A DNA stretch of 64,000 nt from Hydrogenophaga sp. Lineage in GTDB: Bacteria > Pseudomonadota > Gammaproteobacteria > Burkholderiales > Burkholderiaceae_C. The position numbers were made by a program, and so were the translations under genes. How positions within the stretch are numbered: position 1 is the stretch's first letter; every line of letters starts with the position of its first letter. Where the stretch lies: contig NZ_JAOASO010000133.1 of the NCBI RefSeq assembly GCF_030158645.1, positions 54,824-118,823 of the forward strand, given 5' to 3'. The notes below the pieces were generated by a model. The model did not search any database and had not been told where the DNA came from. It saw nothing but the letters and a program-made list of their open reading frames with translations. This document shows positions 37,344-44,746 of this stretch, piece after piece.

Positions 37344-37763
37344 ATGAATTTTCCCATCCAGAAAACCGAAGCCGAGTGGCGCGAATTGCTGGCCGCCAAA
37401 GGCGCCGAAGCGCGAGCCTTCGACGTGACCCGTCACGCCCACACCGAGCGCCCCTACACCGGCAAGTACGAGCAGGTCTGGGCCGATGGCAGCTACCACT
37501 GCATCTGCTGCGGCAACACCCTGTTCGACGCCAAGACCAAGTTCGACGCCGGCTGCGGCTGGCCCAGCTTCTCGCAGGCCGTGCCCGGCGCCATCACCGA
37601 AATCACCGACCGCACCCACGGCATGGTGCGGGTGGAGACCGTGTGCAGCCAGTGCGGCGCGCACCTGGGCCATGTGTTCGACGACGGCCCCACCGACACC
37701 GGCTTGCGCTACTGCATGAACTCGGCGTCGCTGGAACACGCTCCCACCAAGGACACCCCATGA
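37344..37763 (+). CDS. msrB: peptide-methionine (R)-S-oxide reductase
   Basis: 139 residues from ATG 37344; AGGAGA lies 8 nt upstream. MsrB reduces the R isomer of methionine sulfoxide in proteins with thioredoxin. Two CxxC pairs bind zinc (C53/C56 and C101/C104) and the catalytic Cys124 lies in RYCMNSASL. The resolving Cys seen in many relatives may be Cys71 in GCGWPSF. Cytosolic, as there is no signal peptide. It lies 10 bp after selO and its stop overlaps the cysK start by 4 nt, so the three genes form one operon. Confidence 0.97.
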   Translation: MNFPIQKTEAEWRELLAAKGAEARAFDVTRHAHTERPYTGKYEQVWADGSYHCICCGNTLFDAKTKFDAGCGWPSFSQAVPGAITEITDRTHGMVRVETVCSQCGAHLGHVFDDGPTDTGLRYCMNSASLEHAPTKDTP

Positions 37764-38680
37764 AAGCCAACAGCATCCTGCAGACCATCGGCAACACGCC
37801 GCACGTGCGCATCCAGCGCCTGTTTGGAGACGCCACACAACAGGTCTGGATCAAGTCCGAGCGCGGCAACCCGGGCGGCTCCATCAAGGACCGCATCGCC
37901 CTGGCCATGGTCGAGGCGGCCGAGCAAACCGGGGCGCTCAAACCTGGCGGCACCATTGTCGAGCCCACCTCGGGCAACACCGGCATCGGACTGGCCATGG
38001 TGGCGGCGGTCAAGGGCTACAAGATCATCCTGGTCATGCCCGACAGCATGTCGGTGGAACGCCGCCGCCTCATGCTGGCCTATGGCGCCAGTTTCGACCT
38101 CACGCCGCGCGAAAAGGGCATGAAAGGCTCGATCGCTCGCGCCGAAGAAATCGTGGCCAGCACACCCGGCGCCTGGATGCCGCAGCAGTTCAACAACCCG
38201 GCCAACGTGGCGGTGCACGTGCAGACCACGGCCGAGGAAATCGCCGCCGACTTTCCCGAAGGCATCGATGCCATCATCACCGGCGTGGGCACGGGCGGCC
38301 ACCTCACCGGTGTGGCCCGTGTGCTCAAGGCGCGCTGGCCCCGGCTCAAGGTGTTCGCGGTGGAACCGGCTGCCTCGCCGGTGATCTCCGGTGGTGCGCC
38401 CTCGCCCCACCCCATTCAGGGCATCGGCGCCGGGTTCATCCCGAACAACCTCGACGTGAGCGTGCTCGACGGCGTGATCCAGGTCGAGGCCGAACCAGCC
38501 CGCGAGATGGCGCGCCGCAGCGCGCGCGAAGAAGGCATGCTGGTCGGCATTTCTTCCGGCGCCACCTTGGCCGCCATCGCGCAAAAACTTCCCGAGTTGC
38601 CGGCCAACGCCGTGGTGCTCGGCTTCAACTACGACACCGGTGAGCGCTACCTGTCGGTTGAAGGTCTGTTCCCCACCTGA
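37760..38680 (+). CDS. cysK: cysteine synthase A (O-acetylserine sulfhydrylase)
   Basis: 306 residues. PLP enzyme making cysteine from O-acetylserine and sulfide. Lys43 in GGSIKDR is the Schiff-base lysine, [11 protein letters not shown] is the substrate-binding loop, GTGGHLTG binds the phosphate, and [10 protein letters not shown] is characteristic of CysK rather than CysM. The start ATG overlaps the msrB stop (ATGA), so translation is coupled. The next gene, a flavin oxidoreductase, starts 5 bp after the stop. The pairing with selO and msrB suggests supply of reduced sulfur under oxidative conditions, which is an inference from order. Confidence 0.94.
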   Translation: MKANSILQTIGNTPHVRIQRLFGDATQQVWIKSERGNPGGSIKDRIALAMVEAAEQTGALKPGGTIVEPTSGNTGIGLAMVAAVKGYKIILVMPDSMSVERRRLMLAYGASFDLTPREKGMKGSIARAEEIVASTPGAWMPQQFNNPANVAVHVQTTAEEIAADFPEGIDAIITGVGTGGHLTGVARVLKARWPRLKVFAVEPAASPVISGGAPSPHPIQGIGAGFIPNNLDVSVLDGVIQVEAEPAREMARRSAREEGMLVGISSGATLAAIAQKLPELPANAVVLGFNYDTGERYLSVEGLFPT

Positions 38681-38685
38681 TCCCC

Positions 38686-39705
38686 ATGAAAACACTGCAA
38701 GACATCCCACTCTCCATGCTCGACCTGGTCGCCGTGCGCGAAGGGCGCAGCGTGGCCGACGCGCTCAACGTGGCGCTGAGCACGGCACAGCACGCCGAGT
38801 CCCTCGGCTTCACCCGCTACTGGCTGGCCGAGCACCACAACATGAGCGGCATCGCCTGCTCGGCCACGGCCGTGCTGGTGGGCCACATCGCGGGCGGCAC
38901 CACACGCATGCGCGTGGGCTCGGGCGGCGTGATGCTGCCCAACCATGCGCCACTGGTGGTGGCCGAAGCCTTCGGCACGCTGGCCGAGCTCTACCCCAAC
39001 CGCATCGACCTGGGCCTGGGCCGTGCGCCCGGCACCGACCCCATGACCATGCGCGCGCTGCGCCGCAACCGCACCGAAAGCGAAGACGACTTCCCGCGCG
39101 ACGTGGCGGAGTTCCAGCACCTGCTGGGCCCGTCACAGCCCGGCCAGCGCGTGGTCGCCAACCCGGGAACCGGCACCAACGTGCCGATCTGGCTGCTCGG
39201 CTCCAGCCTGTTCTCGGCCCGACTGGCGGCCGAGCGCGGTCTGCCGTTCGCCTTCGCCTCGCACTTCGCACCGCGCATGCTGCTGCAGGCGCTGGACGTG
39301 TACCGCAGCCATTTCAAGCCATCGGCCCAGCTGGCGAAACCCTACGTGATCATCGGCGTGCCCTTGATTGCGGCCCCGACCGACGACGAGGCCGAGTACC
39401 TGGCCAGCAGCACCTACCAGCGCGTGCTGGGCATCCTCACCGGTCAGCGCGGCCAGCTGCCGCCGCCGGTGCAGGGCTTCATGGAACGCTTGCACCCACA
39501 GGAACAGGCCGGCATCGCCGACTTCCTGGCCGCTGCGGTGATTGGTGGGCCGGACACGGTGCGCGAAGGCCTGCAGGCCTTGGCCGACGCGACGCAGGCC
39601 GACGAATTCATGATCGTCTGCGACATCTACGACCCTGCGCTGCGCCTTCGTTCGCTGGACATCGCTGCAGAAGCGATGGCCGTGTCCGAACCTCTCACCG
39701 TTTGA
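38686..39705 (+). CDS. LLM-class flavin-dependent oxidoreductase (luciferase-like)
   Basis: 339 residues. Bacterial luciferase-like TIM-barrel monooxygenase/oxidoreductase family that uses reduced FMN or F420-like flavin. Landmarks: [20 protein letters not shown] near residue 42-60, [21 protein letters not shown], and [16 protein letters not shown]. The subtype most resembles YhbW-type proteins of unknown substrate. It starts 5 bp after cysK and ends the selO-msrB-cysK operon. Its last 11 bp overlap the convergent TerB/DUF697 gene. Confidence 0.9.
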   Translation: MKTLQDIPLSMLDLVAVREGRSVADALNVALSTAQHAESLGFTRYWLAEHHNMSGIACSATAVLVGHIAGGTTRMRVGSGGVMLPNHAPLVVAEAFGTLAELYPNRIDLGLGRAPGTDPMTMRALRRNRTESEDDFPRDVAEFQHLLGPSQPGQRVVANPGTGTNVPIWLLGSSLFSARLAAERGLPFAFASHFAPRMLLQALDVYRSHFKPSAQLAKPYVIIGVPLIAAPTDDEAEYLASSTYQRVLGILTGQRGQLPPPVQGFMERLHPQEQAGIADFLAAAVIGGPDTVREGLQALADATQADEFMIVCDIYDPALRLRSLDIAAEAMAVSEPLTV

Positions 39706-40657
39706 TCATCTGCATGATCTGACCCGCGTCCAGCGTGGCGGCCTTCTCCCGGATCTGCGGCAGGTACTGCGTCTGCATCTGCTTCGCGGGGCCCAGCAGG
39801 CTTTGAAAGGTCTCTTGCAGCAACGCGGTGCTCATGACCCGCCCACCCGCGTAGTAGCGCTTCGCCACCTGGCCCAAGGCATAGGTGGTGGCAAACGAGA
39901 AGGCCATGCCGGTGGCTGCACCGCCCACCCCGCCGATGGCGCGGCCCGCCACCTTGCCCAGCAAGCCGCCCAGCAATTTGCGGCCGAACTGCTCCAGGTA
40001 CTGAGAGGTGAGGCCCACGCCCACGGCAGCGATGAATTCCCGGATGTGGCCCTGGTCCAGCTCCACTCCATGCGCCTTGCCGATGGCGTAGACCATCTTG
40101 ACCTGCAGCGGAATGATGGCCATGGAGGCCCAGGATTGCGGCAGCAGCTCCAGGGCACCGTTGAGCAGCGCGTGGTTCAGAATCGATTTGTCGAGATCGA
40201 CCCCGGGCGTCACGGAGGCGGCCACCACCGAGGCCGCAGCCACCGCCGCAGGCACCGCGACCGGCACCGCTTTTTCCGCCGCATCGACGATGGCGTCGGC
40301 CTCGCGCTCAAACGCAGCGGCGACCGTCGGGTCGAGCTTCAGAAGTGTCTTCAGCTCCGCCAGGAAGGCGCGTTCGGGCTCGCTTTGCCGGCCATCGGCG
40401 TCACACACGCACACCGCCATTTCATAGGCCAGCTGGCGCTGCCCGGCATCTTGCAGGCTGGACGCTGCGGTGGACAACGACACGCGCTTGAGCAACACGT
40501 CCTGGTACAGCCGCGGCAGGCCGGCACCGGCGTTCTCCTGCCCCAGCGAATCGGCCATGCGCCGGATCGCCTCACGCTCGCTGTCGGCCTTGTGGCCATC
40601 GGCAAAGCCCGCCAGCAAGGCGATGGTGAGGATGGATTGTTGTTCTTGAGGGGTCAT
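39695..40657 (-). CDS. TerB-like / DUF697 fusion protein
   Basis: 320 residues from ATG 40657. Residues 1-120 form a tellurite-resistance TerB-like helical domain ([39 protein letters not shown]), which usually binds divalent metal through acidic residues. After an Ala/Val-rich stretch (about 140-165) the second half matches DUF697 ([41 protein letters not shown]). The DUF697 region contains two hydrophobic stretches that may associate with the membrane. Function is unknown. It overlaps the LLM gene by 11 bp at its 3' end and diverges from yciB. Confidence 0.75.
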   Translation of the reverse strand: MTPQEQQSILTIALLAGFADGHKADSEREAIRRMADSLGQENAGAGLPRLYQDVLLKRVSLSTAASSLQDAGQRQLAYEMAVCVCDADGRQSEPERAFLAELKTLLKLDPTVAAAFEREADAIVDAAEKAVPVAVPAAVAAASVVAASVTPGVDLDKSILNHALLNGALELLPQSWASMAIIPLQVKMVYAIGKAHGVELDQGHIREFIAAVGVGLTSQYLEQFGRKLLGGLLGKVAGRAIGGVGGAATGMAFSFATTYALGQVAKRYYAGGRVMSTALLQETFQSLLGPAKQMQTQYLPQIREKAATLDAGQIMQMIKR

Positions 40658-40734
40658 GTCGGTGTTGCTCCTGGAAGCCGAAAGTGAATGCACGAGTCGT
40701 ATGGAGCACCCATTGTGGTGCCGAGTTCCTCGGC

Positions 40735-40748
40735 TTGACCCCTGTCAA
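40735..40748. promoter_or_regulatory. TTGAC-N4-GTCAA inverted repeat upstream of yciB
   Basis: TTGAC-CCCT-GTCAA matches the form of an FNR/DNR-type site, as found also before the hemerythrin gene. It is centred about 40 bp from the yciB ATG and about 31 bp from its -10-like hexamer. If the transcript is leaderless, the site lies near -40, a normal activator position. It could equally serve the divergent TerB/DUF697 gene. No proof. Confidence 0.4.
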
Positions 40749-40769
40749 CGGCGACCGCCGTGCGCAGCG

Positions 40770-40775
40770 GATAAT
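40770..40775 (+). promoter_or_regulatory. -10-like GATAAT immediately before yciB
   Basis: GATAAT ends 6 nt before the yciB ATG. The distance would put the transcript start at the initiation codon. No Shine-Dalgarno separates them. Identical spacing is seen before trhO. Confidence 0.42.
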
Positions 40776-40781
40776 CCACCC

Positions 40782-41324
40782 ATGCGTTTCCTCATCGACT
40801 TTTTCCCCATCGCCCTGTTTGTCATCGCCTACAAGATGGCCGACATCTACACCGCCACCGCGGTGCTGATGGCGGCCACGGTGGTGCAGACCGGCATCAT
40901 CTACGGCATCGACCGCAAACTGCAGACGCTGCAGAAGGTCACGCTGGTGCTCATCCTCGTGTTCGGTGCCCTCACCCTCTTCCTGCAGGACGAGCGCTTC
41001 ATCAAATGGAAGCCCACCGTGCTGTACGCGAGCATGGCCATCGTGCTGGCCGCCGCGCTCTGGATCTGGAAAAAGAACTTTCTCAAGCTGCTGCTGGGCA
41101 GTCAGCTCAGCCTGCCCGACGGCGTGTGGGCCAAACTCACCGTCGCCTGGGTGGGTTACTTCCTGTTCATGGCGGCGATCAACGCTTACGTGGCGGCCTA
41201 CTACTCCACCGAAGACTGGGTCAACTTCAAGCTCTGGGGCTATGTGTTCCCGGTGGTCTTCATCGTCGGCCAGGGCTTGTACATCTCGCGCTTCCTCAAG
41301 GACGACCCGGTGGAAAAATCATGA
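40782..41324 (+). CDS. yciB: septation protein A (YciB/IspZ)
   Basis: 180 residues with five or six membrane helices ([21 protein letters not shown] at the start, [38 protein letters not shown]). Inner-membrane protein tied to envelope integrity and division in Gammaproteobacteria. WKPTVLY and LPDGVWAKL are typical landmarks. The start was set at ATG 40782 by homology and by the GATAAT box 6 nt before it. Its stop overlaps the BolA-family start by 4 nt, and ppiC follows, the arrangement usual in Burkholderiales. Confidence 0.95.
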   Translation: MRFLIDFFPIALFVIAYKMADIYTATAVLMAATVVQTGIIYGIDRKLQTLQKVTLVLILVFGALTLFLQDERFIKWKPTVLYASMAIVLAAALWIWKKNFLKLLLGSQLSLPDGVWAKLTVAWVGYFLFMAAINAYVAAYYSTEDWVNFKLWGYVFPVVFIVGQGLYISRFLKDDPVEKS

Positions 41325-41596
41325 GCGATGCCGCAACGCCCACGGCGGCCGCCATCGAAGCGCAACTGCGCGCCGTGCTGACCCCCACCGAGCTGGAAGT
41401 GCTGGACGAAAGCGCGGCCCACGCGGGGCACTCCGGGTCCAACGGCATGGGTTTCGGCACCCACTTCCGTGTGCGCATCGCGGCACCCGCTTTTGCCGGT
41501 TTGAGCCGGGTGGCCAAACACCGCCTTGTGTATGATGCGCTGCAAAAATTCACCGACGCGGGGCTGCACGCGTTGGCCATTGAAATCAAGGCCTGA
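41321..41596 (+). CDS. BolA family protein
   Basis: 91 residues. BolA proteins pair with monothiol glutaredoxins and carry or sense [2Fe-2S] clusters; some act as transcription factors. Here the core is [21 protein letters not shown], with the His candidates for cluster binding in HAGH, and then [13 protein letters not shown], which contains the class-typical His and the RHR-like helix. The start ATG overlaps the yciB stop (ATGA). It precedes ppiC by 95 bp. Confidence 0.93.
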   Translation: MSDAATPTAAAIEAQLRAVLTPTELEVLDESAAHAGHSGSNGMGFGTHFRVRIAAPAFAGLSRVAKHRLVYDALQKFTDAGLHALAIEIKA

Positions 41597-41691
41597 CGCG
41601 GCTTCCATGCCCGCCGCTACGTTCTGATACGAGTCTGCTGAACCCTGTCGGCACCCGCAGCTCCAACCCCTTTTCAACCCCGAGGATCAAC

Positions 41692-42471
41692 ATGAAATTT
41701 TCCCGCTCAGCCCTGACCATGGCCGTGCTCGTTGCCGCTGCCTTCAGCGCCTCTGCCCAGAACATCGCCATCGTCAACGGCAAGGCCGTGCCCACCGCGC
41801 GCCTGGACGTGCTGGCGCAGCAGATCGCCGCCAGCGGTCGCCCGGTGGACGACACGGTGCGTGCCCAGCTCAAGGAAGAGGTGGTACTGCGCGAAGTGTT
41901 CATGCAGGAAGCGCAGAAGCGGGGCATCGGCGCCACCGACGAATTCAAGAACCAGCTTGAACTGGCCCGCCAGACCATCATGATCCGCGCGTTGTTCGCC
42001 GATTTCCAGGCCAAGAACCCGGTGACGGACGCCGACATCAAAGCCGAATACGACAAGTTCGTGGCGGCCAACGGTGGCAAGGAATACCGCGCCCGCCACA
42101 TCCTGGTGGAGAAGGAAGAAGAAGCCAAGGCCATCATCGCTTCGCTCAAGGGCAAGGCCAAGTTCGAAGACATCGCCAAGAAACAGTCCAAGGACCCAGG
42201 CTCCGGTGCCAACGGTGGTGATCTGGACTGGGCCGCCGCTGCCAGCTACGTGCCGGAGTTCTCCGAGGCGATGGTCAAACTTGAAAAGGGCCAGACCACC
42301 CAGGTGCCGGTGAAGACCCAGTTCGGCTGGCACATCATCCGCGTCGACGACGTCCGCCAGGCCGAACTGCCCAAGATGGAAGACATCAAGCCGCAGATCG
42401 CGCAGCAGATGCAGCAGCAAAAGCTCACCGAGTTCCAGAAAGGTCTGCGCGAAAAGGCCAAGATCGAATAA
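41692..42471 (+). CDS. PpiC-type peptidyl-prolyl cis-trans isomerase, exported
   Basis: 259 residues. The signal peptide MKFSRSALTMAVLVAAAFS (cut after ASA) leads to the periplasm. Parvulin domain from about residue 130: YRARHILVEKEEEAKAII, KFEDIAKKQSKDPGSGANGG, and FGWHIIRVDDV near 210. The N-terminal helical part resembles SurA/PrsA-like chaperone arms. It assists folding of outer-membrane or periplasmic proteins; the client is not known. The gene follows yciB-bolA and is closed by a strong bidirectional terminator 18 bp after the stop. Confidence 0.94.
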   Translation: MKFSRSALTMAVLVAAAFSASAQNIAIVNGKAVPTARLDVLAQQIAASGRPVDDTVRAQLKEEVVLREVFMQEAQKRGIGATDEFKNQLELARQTIMIRALFADFQAKNPVTDADIKAEYDKFVAANGGKEYRARHILVEKEEEAKAIIASLKGKAKFEDIAKKQSKDPGSGANGGDLDWAAAASYVPEFSEAMVKLEKGQTTQVPVKTQFGWHIIRVDDVRQAELPKMEDIKPQIAQQMQQQKLTEFQKGLREKAKIE

Positions 42472-42488
42472 GCGGCCTCATGGCTCAA

Positions 42489-42518
42489 GAAAAAAGCGCG
42501 GACTTCCGCGCTTTTTTC
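42489..42518. terminator. bidirectional intrinsic terminator between ppiC and the DUF1624 gene
   Basis: A6-GCGCGG-ACTT-CCGCGC-T6: six GC pairs with a 4-nt loop, flanked by an A-run and a T-run, so it works from both strands. It lies 18 bp after the ppiC stop and 4 bp from the convergent DUF1624 stop. Confidence 0.9.
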
Positions 42519-42521
42519 GTT

Positions 42522-43259
42522 TCAGGACAGCCGCATGGCCAGCCAGATCAGCGCCATCAGCACCGGCTGGTGCAGCAGGTAGTAGCTCAAACTCCAGCGG
42601 CCCAGCCACACCAACGCCTTGCGTCCCCTCCGGGCCGGCACACCGTTGCCCAGCCACTGCGGCCGCTCGCGACTCGCCCAGCGCCCGACCGCGACACCCC
42701 ACCACATCACACCCAGCCAGGGCAGCAAAGGCACGTAGTCCTCGGTCACGGGCTTTTTGCTGATGAGACCCAGCCAGTTGAGCCAGGGCGTGTTGAACAC
42801 CTCCAGCGCAGGAACCGACTGGATCAGGGCCGGTGCCACCAGCTTGAGGCCGATGGCCAGCGCACCCAGCGGCCACAGCCATGCGCCCCAACCCGCGGTC
42901 AGGCGCACCACGATCAACATCACCGCGATGCCGTGCAGAACGCCAAAGTAAATGAAGCTCTGGGGAAAGACCAGCAGCGAGCCGGCGGTGACCAGCAGCG
43001 CCGCACCGGCCACCTGCAACCAGCGGCGCCAGAAACGCGCCCAGGTCTGCCCCTGGTGCACAGCCACCGCCTGCGACAGGCCGGCGGTGAACAGAAACAG
43101 GCTCACGATGGCGGTGCGCTGCCAGGTCCAGAACGGGTCCCGGTAGAAGTCTTCGCGGATCAGGCGGAAGAAGTTGAGGTCGAAGCAGAAGTGGTACGCC
43201 GTCATCCACAGCATGGCCGCGGCGCGCAGGAGGTCGATGCGGTCCAGGCGCTGCGTCAT
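42522..43259 (-). CDS. heparan-alpha-glucosaminide N-acetyltransferase-like membrane protein (DUF1624)
   Basis: 245 residues with about seven membrane helices. The start RLDRIDLLRAAAMLWMTAYHF is the family signature: Arg-Asp then the His in YHFCFD that forms the acyl-transfer centre in lysosomal HGSNAT relatives. Later landmarks are TAGLSQAVAVHQG and LSYYLLHQPVLM. Bacterial members are acyltransferase-like proteins of unknown acceptor, in the inner membrane. It ends at the shared terminator with ppiC and lies upstream of no operon partner. Function as acyltransferase is inferred from the family. Confidence 0.9.
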   Translation of the reverse strand: MTQRLDRIDLLRAAAMLWMTAYHFCFDLNFFRLIREDFYRDPFWTWQRTAIVSLFLFTAGLSQAVAVHQGQTWARFWRRWLQVAGAALLVTAGSLLVFPQSFIYFGVLHGIAVMLIVVRLTAGWGAWLWPLGALAIGLKLVAPALIQSVPALEVFNTPWLNWLGLISKKPVTEDYVPLLPWLGVMWWGVAVGRWASRERPQWLGNGVPARRGRKALVWLGRWSLSYYLLHQPVLMALIWLAMRLS

Positions 43260-43278
43260 GATCGTATTCGTGTGGACC

Positions 43279-44031
43279 TCAGGCGCGCCGCTGGATGTCC
43301 AGCAGGATCTGGCTGAGCGCCGCCGGTTCGCTCACCATCGGGTCGTGGCCGGTGGCCATCTCCACCACGTTCCAGCCGGGTTCGCTGCGCACCCGCACGC
43401 GCGACGGTGCAATGGTGGCCAGCGCCGGTTGGGTGCAGTCAATGAACGTGCGCGGCACGGCGGCCACCCGCTCGGCGTCGAAGTCCAGCGGCTGTTGGTA
43501 CAGATGGAAAGGCTGCGGGGTCTGGCGCCGGTTGACCCAGTCGCGGTCGGCGCCGCTCAGGCCGAACAGGCTGGCATCGGGCGGCGGAAAGCTCAGGCCG
43601 CCGCTGGGCTGCGATGCCGCGATCCGGGCCTGTTGGGTCTCTGTGGCGTGGTGGCTGCTCCAGCTGTCACCGGGATACGGCAGCGCGGCGTCGAGGTACA
43701 CCAGGTGCACGAGCAACCCCGGGTGGTTGGCTTGCAGCCGATCGGCCACGCCGGTGATCACCATGCCCGCGTAGCTGTGGCCCACCAGCACCACGCGCTG
43801 GAGTTCTTCGGCTGCGATCAGGCCGATCACATCCTGGATGTGGGTGTGCAGATCGATCGTGGGCGCCATCAGGTGGGCACGTTCGCCCACACCGGTCAAG
43901 GTGACGGCGTGGCTGTCCACCCCGGCACTGCGCAGCAGCGGCAACACCCGGCTCCAGCACCAGGCGCCGTGCCAAGCGCCATGCACGAGCACGATGGAAG
44001 TTGTCTGCGTGGGGTCGGCGGCTGCGGTCAA
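43279..44031 (-). CDS. alpha/beta-hydrolase
   Basis: 250 residues, assuming TTG at 44031 as start; GGAG lies 8 nt before it and no ATG fits. The frame upstream has no homology. The fold is clear: IVLVHGAWHGAWCW (oxyanion loop), the nucleophile elbow VGHSYAGMV with its Ser, and a late His in EMATGHDPMVSEP. This looks like the salicylate/methyl-ester esterase and EstC-like hydrolase group, yet no substrate can be set. Cytosolic. It is downstream of the hemerythrin gene on the same strand, with a 59-bp gap. Confidence 0.85.
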   Translation of the reverse strand: MTAAADPTQTTSIVLVHGAWHGAWCWSRVLPLLRSAGVDSHAVTLTGVGERAHLMAPTIDLHTHIQDVIGLIAAEELQRVVLVGHSYAGMVITGVADRLQANHPGLLVHLVYLDAALPYPGDSWSSHHATETQQARIAASQPSGGLSFPPPDASLFGLSGADRDWVNRRQTPQPFHLYQQPLDFDAERVAAVPRTFIDCTQPALATIAPSRVRVRSEPGWNVVEMATGHDPMVSEPAALSQILLDIQRRA

Positions 44032-44090
44032 AGCGGGTCTCCGGTGGCGGGTTGGGCACCACCGGATTCTGCCCTGAGGGCGCCGCGTCC

Positions 44091-44645
44091 TCAGATGTAG
44101 GCGGTCGGCTGGCGCACGTGGCGCATGTGCAGCGAGAGGCCGAGGGCGGCCATGTGGTTGCTGTTGCGACCCAGGATGGTTTCGCACAGGGGCAGGAACT
44201 CCGCTTCCTCGAAGCCCGCGTGGGCCGCATACGCGGCCACGAGCTGGTGCACTTCGTTCACGTCCAGGTCGGCATCCTGCCCCTTGCCCACGCGCTTGAG
44301 CGCTTTTTCCAGGTTTTTCCACAGCGTTTCGATGGCGCGGTGTTCGTGCGTCAGCCGCTCGGTCATGACCCGAACGCGGTCGCGCTCGGCACCCGGCTGG
44401 GCGCTGGCGAGCACGGCCGGGAACAGGTCGCGCTCTTCGTCGAGGTGGTGTTCAAAAATCGCTTCGCGGAAGAACGCCAACGAGTCCGATGCGATCTGGC
44501 GCGCCTGGGCGGCGGGCGCCAGCAGCGCGGGCAGCGCATCCAGCGACTGCAGGCGTTTGAGGATGCCGACGTGGCAGTTCGCGAAGGTGGTCAGCGGCGC
44601 GTCGGTGCGCGCGTTGGCTTCAGGGCTGTGGGTGGCGGTGGTCAT
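44091..44645 (-). CDS. hemerythrin HHE domain protein
   Basis: 184 residues. A four-helix di-iron protein: the metal ligands are spread over CHVGILKRLQ, IFEHHLDEERDLFPAV, LTHEHRAIETLW and HAGFEEAEFLPLCE, with a further His in SLHMRH. There is no ScdA-N (DUF542) domain, so it is not the RIC/YtfE iron-sulfur-repair form. Such hemerythrins bind O2 or NO or buffer iron. A TTGAC-N4-GTCAA box lies 75 bp upstream of its start, pointing to control by an FNR/DNR-type regulator under low oxygen or NO. Cytosolic. It precedes the hydrolase gene. Confidence 0.93.
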   Translation of the reverse strand: MTTATHSPEANARTDAPLTTFANCHVGILKRLQSLDALPALLAPAAQARQIASDSLAFFREAIFEHHLDEERDLFPAVLASAQPGAERDRVRVMTERLTHEHRAIETLWKNLEKALKRVGKGQDADLDVNEVHQLVAAYAAHAGFEEAEFLPLCETILGRNSNHMAALGLSLHMRHVRQPTAYI

Positions 44646-44719
44646 GCGGTCTCCTCGCGCTTCGCCGGGCAGGATCGGCCGGCGGATGGCACCAGTCTAG
44701 GCAGACCGCGTCTGCGTGC

Positions 44720-44735
44720 CTTGACACAGGTCAAG
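44720..44735 (-). promoter_or_regulatory. FNR/DNR-type box before the hemerythrin gene
   Basis: CTTGAC-ACAG-GTCAAG, a 6+6 inverted repeat with a 4-nt spacer, fits the TTGAY-N4-RTCAA type of Crp/Fnr sites. Its centre is about 82 bp from the hemerythrin ATG. If bound near -41.5 it leaves a leader of about 40 nt, a normal layout for an activator site. It also lies 12 bp before the TIR gene's stop, so it is not a promoter for that gene. Confidence 0.6.
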
Positions 44736-44746
44736 CGGTCTCGGGA

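Noticed and set aside
36996..37763. Longer version of msrB starting inside selO
   Set aside because: The extra codons overlap conserved selO sequence; ATG 37344 has a good Shine-Dalgarno and begins the MsrB homology.
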